DNA of 64,000 nt from Candidatus Tokpelaia sp. (GTDB taxonomy: Bacteria; Pseudomonadota; Alphaproteobacteria; Rhizobiales; Rhizobiaceae), in contig NZ_QLZD01000013.1 in NCBI RefSeq assembly GCF_008636115.1, positions 1-64,000 on the forward strand, written 5' to 3'. The notes below the pieces were generated by a model. The model worked only from the letters and a program-made list of their open reading frames with translations, was not told the DNA's origin and made no database searches. Position 1 is the first letter of the stretch, and each line of letters begins with the position of its first letter. Below are positions 57,064 through 64,000 of the stretch, piece by piece. Both the position numbers and the translations under genes were made by a program.

Positions 57064-57924
57064 TCAGACAAGTCTGGTAAGCTCTACCTTTTCCGGCGGC
57101 GCTGCCCAGTCAAACGGGGCAGAGGCCAAAGCCAGCTCATCGGCGCCGCACTGCAATGTCCATGACAGGCAGGCATAAACAGCGGCACAGGTCTTTTGCA
57201 CCAGCTCCTGCGCTTTTGCCCCGCGCAAATAATGGAATAAAAACAGCGAAGCAATAATATCGCCAAAACCGTTAAGCTCTGTGGCAAAAGCGGGGTGCTC
57301 GGCCAGCCACACTTCTTTACCGTCATAATAAAGATTGCCCATGGCTTCCGGCCTTATCGGAAAAGCGGAAGAAACAAAAAACGGCCGGTTAAAGCGCGCT
57401 TTTATTGTCGCCACCATGGCAGCATTATCGTGAAACTGCTGCCCGCACAGCCACTCCAGCTCATTGCGATTCGGCTTGACCAGATCGGCCATTGGCACCA
57501 GTTTCTCCCCCACTGCCCGCATCACTGATTGCAGCACATAAGGGCCGTTTTCATTACCCATAATCGGATCACATAAAAACAGGCAATCAGGCCGCTTTTG
57601 CTTTAAGTTTTTAATTAAATCGGCAGCAATTTCCACTTGCTCAGGTGCAACAAAATAACCGCTTATAACAGCGTCAATTTCTGTTGCTTTGGGTGAAGCG
57701 GCAATATCCGCCGCAAAGGCGGCAAAATCTGCTGCCGTCACGGCCAATTTATGCGACACGCCCTGGCGCGGCTGCCACGGCATAATAATTGTCGGCATGG
57801 CCCAAACGCTAAAGCCCAACTGCTCCAACACATAAATATTGACGCGATTGCCCACTGCACCGCGAATCACCTGGCTGGAAATCACCAGCACGGTTTTTGC
57901 TGTTTTTTCGGTTTTATTACGCAT
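57064..57924 (-). CDS. pdxY: Pyridoxal kinase
   Basis: PdxY phosphorylates pyridoxal in vitamin B6 salvage. The ribokinase-like protein shows VLVISSQVIRGAVGNR at the start, the VWAMPTIIMPWQPRQG segment, VLCDPIMG-like LCDPIMGNENGPYV, DLVKPNRNELEWL and the anion-hole segment ELNGFGDIIASLF, where GFGD replaces the more common GTGD. Start at ATG 57924 with GAGAGG upstream gives 286 residues. Confidence 0.93.
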   Translation of the reverse strand: MRNKTEKTAKTVLVISSQVIRGAVGNRVNIYVLEQLGFSVWAMPTIIMPWQPRQGVSHKLAVTAADFAAFAADIAASPKATEIDAVISGYFVAPEQVEIAADLIKNLKQKRPDCLFLCDPIMGNENGPYVLQSVMRAVGEKLVPMADLVKPNRNELEWLCGQQFHDNAAMVATIKARFNRPFFVSSAFPIRPEAMGNLYYDGKEVWLAEHPAFATELNGFGDIIASLFLFHYLRGAKAQELVQKTCAAVYACLSWTLQCGADELALASAPFDWAAPPEKVELTRLV

Positions 57925-58017
57925 AATCCTCTCTTCCTTCCCCAAATCTGTTACGATTATGACCGCCGGCAGACACCGCACCCGCCAAATGGCGGCAGAT
58001 TTTGCCCGGGCGCATTT

Positions 58018-58701
58018 TCATAATTTTGCCCCCGCCGGCGGCCGCGTGCCAAACAAAGCCGAACCCAGCCGCACTTGCGTTGCGCCAAAGGCGATTGCCG
58101 TTTCATAATCCTGCGACATGCCCTGCGAGAGCTTTTTCACCCCGGCCTGCTGCGCCAGCCGCTCCAGCAGGGCAAAATACGGGCCGGCATTTTCCCCCCT
58201 TGGCGGCACACACATCAGGCCGATAATATCAAGCCCATAGACGGCACGGCAATGGGTGACAAATTCCACTGTTTGCGGCGGCATTATTCCGGCTTTTTGC
58301 GGTTCACTGCCAATATTCACTTCCACATAAAATTGCAACCTGCGCCCCTGCCTGCGGCATTCTTCTGCCAATATGCGGGCAATTTTATCCCGATCTACCG
58401 ATTCTATCACCTCAAACAGCGCCACTGCCTCGGCCGCTTTATTGGATTGCAGCGGGCCGATAAGATGCAGCTCAATATCGGGGAATTGTGCGCGCAAAGC
58501 CGGCCATTTGGCCTTGGCCTCCTGCACCCGATTTTCACCAAAAGCGCGCTGACCGGCGGCAAGTAAAGGCAGCATGGCCGCCGGCGGAAAAGTTTTGGCC
58601 ACCGCCAACAGGGCAATATCCTCCGGCTCGCGGCCGGCAGCAAGAGCGGCTTTGGCTATTTTAGCCAGAATATATTGCCTGTTATCCGCTATTGCTGTCA
58701 T
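58018..58701 (-). CDS. YggS family PLP homeostasis protein
   Basis: A PLP-binding single-domain barrel (PROSC family) that controls free pyridoxal phosphate. It shows the PLP lysine in LLAVAKTFP, FGENRVQEAKAKW, HLIGPLQSNKAAEAV, VEVNIGSEPQKAG, GLMCVPP and LSQGMSQDYETAIAFGATQVRLGSALFG. The ATG at 58701 has GGAACAGGA upstream. Its proximity to pdxY, a B6 gene, may be meaningful. Confidence 0.95.
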   Translation of the reverse strand: MTAIADNRQYILAKIAKAALAAGREPEDIALLAVAKTFPPAAMLPLLAAGQRAFGENRVQEAKAKWPALRAQFPDIELHLIGPLQSNKAAEAVALFEVIESVDRDKIARILAEECRRQGRRLQFYVEVNIGSEPQKAGIMPPQTVEFVTHCRAVYGLDIIGLMCVPPRGENAGPYFALLERLAQQAGVKKLSQGMSQDYETAIAFGATQVRLGSALFGTRPPAGAKL

Positions 58702-58875
58702 TGTTCCTGTTCCCTCATTCCCGATTTTTGCTGCAAATCTATCTGCAAACGGCATTGCGGCTGCTGTTTCCCACTTCTGCCGGGCGCAGGCTGATAAAAT
58801 ACTTTACACTGCGGCAAAAAGTGTTTTAATTTGCTTTCACGGCAAGGGCAAGATGCCCAAATGCGCAAAATAAAG

Positions 58876-61557
58876 ATGAAAACCGGCCCAATGACCGCAA
58901 AAGACCATACTCCGCCTGCTTATAACCCGCTTGTCCTTGAGCATAAATGGCAGGCGCGCTGGGATAAAGAACAAAGTTTTGCAGCAGAAAATGCCTCGCC
59001 CAGGCCGAAATATTATGTTTTGGAAATGTTCCCCTATCCTTCCGGGCGGATTCATATGGGGCATGTGCGCAATTATGCTATGGGCGATGTGCTGGCGCGC
59101 TATAAACGCGCGCGCGGCTATAATGTGCTGCACCCAATGGGCTGGGACGCTTTCGGCATGCCGGCCGAAAATGCCGCCATGCAAAACAATACTGAGCCGC
59201 GCGCCTGGACTTATGCCAATATTGCCGCCATGCGCCGGCAGTTAAAAGCGCTGGGGCTGTCGCTCGACTGGTCGCGGGAATTTGCCACTTGTGATGAGAG
59301 CTATTATCACCGCCAGCAAATGCTGTTTCTCGATATGTATGCCGCCGGCCTCATTTACCGCAAAAAATCCAAAGTGAACTGGGATCCGGTAGATTGCACT
59401 GTACTGGCCAATGAGCAAGTGGTGGAAGGGCGCGGCTGGCGCTCCGGCGCTGTGGTAGAAAGCCGTGAGCTGACGCAATGGTTTTTTAAAATTACCGACT
59501 ATGCCGAAGAGCTGCTCACCGGGCTGGACGATTTGCAAAACTGGCCGGAAAAAGTGCGACTGATGCAGCGCAACTGGATTGGCAAAAGCCGGGGGCTGAT
59601 AATTCGCTGGGCTTTGGCACCGCAGGCACCGGGCGGCAAAGCGACCGGCATAGAAGAAATTGCCATTTATACTACCCGGCCGGATACACTATTTGGTGCC
59701 GGCTTTATTGCCCTTGCCGCCGATCACCCCGTGGCCAAAAAACTGGCACAGCATGACAGCCGGGCAGCGGCTTTTACCGAGGAATGCCGCCGGCAGGGCA
59801 CGGCGCTGGCAGCACTGGAAACGGCAGAGAAAAAAGGTTTCAATACCGGGCTTTTTGCTTTGCACCCTTTGGACAGCCGCCGAAAAATCCCCATTTATAT
59901 TGCCAATTTTGTGCTGATGGATTATGGCACCGGCGCAGTTTTTGGCTGCCCGGCGCATGATAAGCGCGATTTTGACTTTGCCCAAAAATATAATCTGCCC
60001 ATTATGCCGGTTGTCGCCCCGGTGGGAGAGACAGAAGCAACTTTCCGCTTAAACGGTCAGGCCTATACGGAGACGGAAGGCGGCAGGCTGATAAATTCTG
60101 CTTTTCTTGACGGGCTGACGCCGCAAGAAGCCTTTGATGAAGTGGCCCGGCGTTTGGCCGCGCAAATTTTGGACGGCAAGCCGCAGGCCAGGCGGCAAAC
60201 ACAATATCGCCTGCGCGATTGGGGCATTTCCCGCCAGCGTTATTGGGGCTGCCCAATTCCGATGATTTATTGCAAATCCTGCGGTATTATGCCGGTGCCG
60301 AAAAAAGATTTGCCGGTCAGGCTGCCGGAAGCGGTAAGCTTCGCCCGGCCGGGCAACCCGCTGGCGCGCGATGCGGCCTGGCAAAATGTTCCCTGCCCGC
60401 ATTGCGGCAAGCCGGCGCGGCGTGAAACCGATACTATGGATACATTTGTGGATTCCTCCTGGTATTTTATTCGTTTTACTGCGCCTGAAGCTGAGCAGCC
60501 GACTGAGCCTGCCGCCGCAAATCATTGGCTGCCGGTTGATCAATATATTGGCGGAGTTGAGCATGCGATTTTGCACTTGCTTTATGCCCGCTTTTTTACC
60601 CGCGCTTTGCAAAAAACCGGCCATGTCGGGCTGGCAGAACCGTTTAACGGCTTGTTCACCCAAGGCATGGTGGTGCACGAAACCTACAAAAATGCGCAAG
60701 GCGACTGGCTCTCCCCGGCAGAAATTACCGTAGAAGAACAAGACGGCGAGCGCCGTGCTTATGCGCTGGCCGATAAGGCTCCCGTGCAGATTGGCGCGGT
60801 GGAAAAAATGTCCAAATCAAAAAAGAATACGGTCGACCCGGACACTATTCTGGCGCAATATGGTGCCGATACGGCGCGTTTATTTGTGCTTTCCGATTCC
60901 CCGCCTGAGCGTGATGTTATTTGGTCTGCTGCGGGGATTGAGGGCGCCAATCGCTTTATCCGCCGCATTTTCCGCCTGACAGCCGAGGCAGCACCGCATT
61001 TGCGCAGCATAGCGGCAAAAACAGCGGCTGAGCAAGACGGCGCAGAAGCGCGGGATATTGCCAAAACGGCACATAGAATATTGAAACAGGTGGGGGAAGA
61101 TATTGAAAAACTGGCTTTTAACCGCGCCATTGCCCGCCTTTATGATTATGTCAATCGGCTGGCGCCGGCAGTGCAGGCTATAGACAGTAAAAGCGAGGCC
61201 GTAAAAGCAGCTTTGCGGCAGGCGCTGGAATTTCTGGCTTTTATAGTAGCGCCCTTTGCCCCGCATTTGGCGGAAGAATGTTTTGCCCTGTTGCAGCAAG
61301 GCGGCAGGCATGAAAAAATAGTGGCTAATTCCCCCTGGCCGCAATTTGACCCTGCGCTTATCAGTGATAATAATGTTATACTGCCGGTGCAGATTAACGG
61401 TAAAAAACGCGGTGACATCAGCCTGCCGCGTCTGGCCGACAAAGAGACTATCGAGCAGGCCGTGCTGGCGCTGGATTTTGTGCAGGCGCAATTACAGGGG
61501 CAAAAACCGAAAAAGCTGATTATTGTGCCGCAAAGGATTATCAATGTCGTTTTTTAA
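58876..61557 (+). CDS. leuS: Leucyl-tRNA synthetase
   Basis: LeuS charges tRNA-Leu. The class I motifs are [11 protein letters not shown] (HIGH) and EKMSKSKKN (KMSKS), with an editing domain between them ([14 protein letters not shown]), the [14 protein letters not shown] segment and [13 protein letters not shown]. The ATG at 58876 is a best guess among 58861, 58876 and 58891; none has a strong SD. About 893 residues is near normal. lptE overlaps its 3' end by 14 bp. Confidence 0.96.
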   Translation: MKTGPMTAKDHTPPAYNPLVLEHKWQARWDKEQSFAAENASPRPKYYVLEMFPYPSGRIHMGHVRNYAMGDVLARYKRARGYNVLHPMGWDAFGMPAENAAMQNNTEPRAWTYANIAAMRRQLKALGLSLDWSREFATCDESYYHRQQMLFLDMYAAGLIYRKKSKVNWDPVDCTVLANEQVVEGRGWRSGAVVESRELTQWFFKITDYAEELLTGLDDLQNWPEKVRLMQRNWIGKSRGLIIRWALAPQAPGGKATGIEEIAIYTTRPDTLFGAGFIALAADHPVAKKLAQHDSRAAAFTEECRRQGTALAALETAEKKGFNTGLFALHPLDSRRKIPIYIANFVLMDYGTGAVFGCPAHDKRDFDFAQKYNLPIMPVVAPVGETEATFRLNGQAYTETEGGRLINSAFLDGLTPQEAFDEVARRLAAQILDGKPQARRQTQYRLRDWGISRQRYWGCPIPMIYCKSCGIMPVPKKDLPVRLPEAVSFARPGNPLARDAAWQNVPCPHCGKPARRETDTMDTFVDSSWYFIRFTAPEAEQPTEPAAANHWLPVDQYIGGVEHAILHLLYARFFTRALQKTGHVGLAEPFNGLFTQGMVVHETYKNAQGDWLSPAEITVEEQDGERRAYALADKAPVQIGAVEKMSKSKKNTVDPDTILAQYGADTARLFVLSDSPPERDVIWSAAGIEGANRFIRRIFRLTAEAAPHLRSIAAKTAAEQDGAEARDIAKTAHRILKQVGEDIEKLAFNRAIARLYDYVNRLAPAVQAIDSKSEAVKAALRQALEFLAFIVAPFAPHLAEECFALLQQGGRHEKIVANSPWPQFDPALISDNNVILPVQINGKKRGDISLPRLADKETIEQAVLALDFVQAQLQGQKPKKLIIVPQRIINVVF

Positions 61558-62134
61558 AAACGGAAAAATTCGGGGAATGACTGCTCTCAGTCTGAGTCTT
61601 GGCCTGACGCTGGCAGCGGGCTGCACGGTAAAACCGCTTTACGGCGATAATGCCATGAGCAGCAGTAATTTTGCCGGGGCTGAAAATAATGCCGGCCTGC
61701 GCGCGCAACTGGCTTCTATTGCTATTGATGAGCCGCGGGATCGCTTTAGCCAGATTGTCCGCAACCGGCTGATTTATCTGCTGGCGGGCGGGGCCGGTGA
61801 GCCTGCTTCACCGCGCTATAAATTAAGCCTGAATGCCGGCTATATTGTGCAGCAGGCGGTGCGGGTGAATATTGGTGACAATACTGAGCGAGAGGGGCGC
61901 GCTTCTTCCGGCACGGTGATTGCCTCGGCCGATTATGTTTTAAGAGAGCCGGGTGATAAAGGCAAAGAGGTGATTGTGCAGCGGCGCAAACGCTCGGTTA
62001 CCTCATCTTTTGACCGGCCGCGGCAGGAATATGCCAATTTGCAGGCGGAAGAAGACGCTAAAAAACGCGCCGCGCAGGAGCTGGCGGAAAGCATTTACCT
62101 CTCCCTCGCCCAGACCATGGCGAGTAAACAATAA
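61544..62134 (+). CDS. lptE: LPS-assembly lipoprotein LptE
   Basis: LptE plugs and stabilises LptD in the outer membrane. The 196-residue protein has a signal sequence with lipobox LAAGC (about residue 27), then CTVKPLYGD, the family start TVxPLYG, and a mixed alpha/beta domain with [20 protein letters not shown] precedes the ATG. It follows leuS with overlap as in most alphaproteobacteria. holA, which normally comes next, is absent; a terminator and a Panacea module follow instead. Confidence 0.9.
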   Translation: MSFFKNGKIRGMTALSLSLGLTLAAGCTVKPLYGDNAMSSSNFAGAENNAGLRAQLASIAIDEPRDRFSQIVRNRLIYLLAGGAGEPASPRYKLSLNAGYIVQQAVRVNIGDNTEREGRASSGTVIASADYVLREPGDKGKEVIVQRRKRSVTSSFDRPRQEYANLQAEEDAKKRAAQELAESIYLSLAQTMASKQ

Positions 62135-62289
62135 ATACCCTCTTCCCGGCTTCTAACGGGGACTTATGCGTTTTTCTGAACAGGGCAATCCCCCTGCCCG
62201 TCAGGGCTGTTGCCCGGGCAGACGCTGGGCGCGCTAAATCAAAGCGTGTGCCACCTCTCTGTTTTCAGCTAATCTCCCGGTAAAAAATG

Positions 62290-62313
62290 ACGGCAGGACG
62301 ACCGCCGTTTTTT
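62290..62313. terminator. Bidirectional terminator between lptE and the second Panacea module
   Basis: ACGGC / GCCGT with a nine-base loop is followed by TTTTTT on the plus strand and by CATTTTTTA on the minus strand. It can end both the leuS-lptE transcript and the convergent module. Confidence 0.7.
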
Positions 62314-62792
62314 CAGGTATCTTTCTTCAGTTTAGTGAAAGATTCAAAAATAGGTCTGAAGGTGGAAGGAATGCCGCTATCCTTGCTCATTTCATCATAG
62401 GTTCGGAAAGCGCCGGAAAGACATTTCCCCAATAATAAGACGCTCGAAGAAACCGTCACCACAATAAAACTCACAAGGCCATAAGAGCCGAATTTTTGCG
62501 CCAGCGTATTGCTAAACCATAAGCAAAGCAGCAGCGAATTGACAAATACACCATAGCCTATGGCGGCATAAAGTAACCTTATTCTCCATTTTCTGAAAGA
62601 ACTTAAATGCGCTAATACTTCACTATTAAAGTTTTTTCTAAAATCGTCCCTTTCTTTCAGTAATTCCTGCTGCTCTGCTTCCAGTTTATCTATCCTGGCT
62701 AGCAAATCCCTGTTCCGGTCACCACTCACTGGCTCCCTTAAGGAATTATCATTGCTGTCCGTCAAAGTTTCATACCCCCTATTTATCGGCAA
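62313..62792 (-). CDS. Two-helix membrane protein with coiled coil, putative Panacea-paired toxin
   Basis: The 159-residue protein has a coiled-coil-like charged N-terminal part (about 28-58: LLARIDKLEAEQQELLKERDD), two membrane helices (about 72-94 and 102-123) and a short polar tail. Its start overlaps the end of the Panacea-domain gene by 14 bases on the same strand, a tight antitoxin-toxin arrangement. It is not obviously homologous to the four-helix protein at 39147, but both put membrane helix pairs next to a charged helix. Function is inferred from context only. Confidence 0.7.
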   Translation of the reverse strand: MPINRGYETLTDSNDNSLREPVSGDRNRDLLARIDKLEAEQQELLKERDDFRKNFNSEVLAHLSSFRKWRIRLLYAAIGYGVFVNSLLLCLWFSNTLAQKFGSYGLVSFIVVTVSSSVLLLGKCLSGAFRTYDEMSKDSGIPSTFRPIFESFTKLKKDT

Positions 62793-63279
62793 GACCTCTT
62801 TCCTGCGCTAAATTCTGATAATAGGTTTTCATGATTTCAGCCGGAATGACACCATAGACACCTGCACTATCTATAGCCCTGCTCCATGGGCTATTCGGCT
62901 GGTGGGTAATATTGGAAAGTTCAAAGGCCGCCCTTTTTCCATAAGTTCTGAGCACTTTATCTACGACATCTTTTTGGCCGGCAGAAAGATCGGCTTCATA
63001 GGGCAACCCTGTTTCCTTATTTTCAATACGCCCTGTTACTATAGCGCTGCCATATTTGCGTATTGCATCATAAATCTCGGGATAAACCGGGCCATATTGC
63101 CAGGCTTGCGGCTGTTGCCGCACAAGCGGCACAGTGGCAAAAGCATAAGACCAGCCATGCGCCAGAAAAACCAGCTTCAGCAGCTTCATCGGCGTTATAT
63201 CGGTAATATTGCGCTTAAGCGCTTCATCAAGCAAATAATTGGCGATAGCGCGCGCATCTTGCGCCTTTTCTTCCGTCAT
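62779..63279 (-). CDS. Panacea-domain (SocA/GepA-like, DUF4065) antitoxin, second locus
   Basis: The 166-residue protein shows ARAIANYLLDEALKRN, ITPMKLLKLVFLAHGWSYAF, QQPQAWQYGPVYPEIYDAIRKYG and a C-terminal half ending SPWSRAID. This is the Panacea pattern and closer to the classic GepA type than the copy at 39843. GAGGAG lies before the ATG at 63279. A palindrome and promoter lie upstream and a membrane-protein gene overlaps its end. Confidence 0.88.
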   Translation of the reverse strand: MTEEKAQDARAIANYLLDEALKRNITDITPMKLLKLVFLAHGWSYAFATVPLVRQQPQAWQYGPVYPEIYDAIRKYGSAIVTGRIENKETGLPYEADLSAGQKDVVDKVLRTYGKRAAFELSNITHQPNSPWSRAIDSAGVYGVIPAEIMKTYYQNLAQERGLADK

Positions 63280-63329
63280 AAACCTGCTCCTCCAATGACC
63301 AAAATTGCCATAATGTAGCAAAAAGAATC

Positions 63330-63368
63330 ACTTCTAGAAGTTGCTATTCTTAAAATAAAAATTGTCAA
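63330..63368 (-). promoter_or_regulatory. Promoter and palindromic operator of the second Panacea module
   Basis: On the minus strand TTGACA (63368-63363) is followed after 16 bases by TAGCAA and then the perfect 12-bp palindrome ACTTCTAGAAGT (63341-63330). The palindrome sits at the expected transcription start, a good place for autorepression. Confidence 0.55.
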
Positions 63369-63392
63369 GTCTTTTAAGCAAAAATATAAGGC

Positions 63393-63420
63393 AAAAAAAT
63401 GCGGCAGGAAGGCTGCCGCA
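63393..63420 (-). terminator. Rho-independent terminator of lpdA
   Basis: On the minus strand TGCGGCAG / CTGCCGCA with a five-base loop is followed by TTTTTTT, 65 bp after the lpdA stop. Confidence 0.9.
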
Positions 63421-63485
63421 TTGTTATTTTTATGAGAATCGGCGATAATAATTATCGGAATAAAGCAGAGCCAAGAGACAAATCT

Positions 63486-64000
<515 letters not shown>

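Overview
The window is a chromosomal segment of an alphaproteobacterium. Gene order and protein types point to the Hyphomicrobiales (Rhizobiales), probably near Bartonellaceae. Supporting signs are an invasion-associated-locus-B (IalB) protein, a TIGR02302 protein beside lysA, ubiE-ubiB, accD-folC, lysC-ptsP-prfA-prmC, leuS-lptE, and hemC-hemD-mitofilin-hemY divergent from tsaD-gpsA-yciI-EVE. Only the family-level placement is inferred; no rRNA or tRNA is present to fix it.

Layout: 1-2.4 kb repeat array and secreted/lipoprotein genes; 2.6-5.1 kb ubiquinone genes ubiB and ubiE; 5.4-7.9 kb accD and folC; 8.3-10.8 kb upp and a heparinase II/III protein; 10.8-12.2 kb a long non-coding stretch of decayed duplications holding a probable type I toxin peptide and a candidate small RNA; 12.2-19.6 kb prmC, an orphan HicB antitoxin, prfA, ptsP, lysC; 20.2-28.6 kb ubiG, DUF1178, grxC, purA, a large disordered membrane protein, a polyprenyl synthase and a LON-domain protein; 29.1-38.9 kb TIGR02302, lysA, lptM-like, tlpA, yihY, cysK, a methyltransferase and a cyclic-nucleotide-domain protein; 39.1-45.4 kb gyrB flanked by a Panacea-antitoxin/membrane-protein pair on one side and a SinI-like restriction-modification pair on the other; 45.4-55.5 kb an OmpR-type regulator with a degenerate receiver, an L,D-transpeptidase, EVE, YciI, gpsA, tsaD, hemC, hemD, mitofilin, hemY; 55.6-56.2 kb a RelB/RelE pair; 56.2-62.1 kb carbonic anhydrase, pdxY, yggS, leuS, lptE; 62.3-63.3 kb a second Panacea/membrane-protein pair; and the 3' end of lpdA running off the window.

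Three themes stand out. First, two independent loci pair a Panacea-domain antitoxin with a multi-pass membrane protein, each behind a palindromic operator. Second, a short repeat with core GAAGGGGCGCGCG (read in frame as EGAR) forms an intergenic array at the window start and also sits inside roughly 90- and 118-residue in-frame insertions in the essential genes prmC and tsaD; lysC, carbonic anhydrase, an L,D-transpeptidase and a methyltransferase carry other low-complexity insertions at loops. Third, short local duplications of gene starts or ends recur beside prmC, lysC, gpsA, tsaD, ialB and a lipoprotein gene. Together with expected neighbours that seem absent (argH beside lptM, holA after lptE), this suggests a genome under relaxed selection, as in a host-associated lineage. 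That last step is inference.
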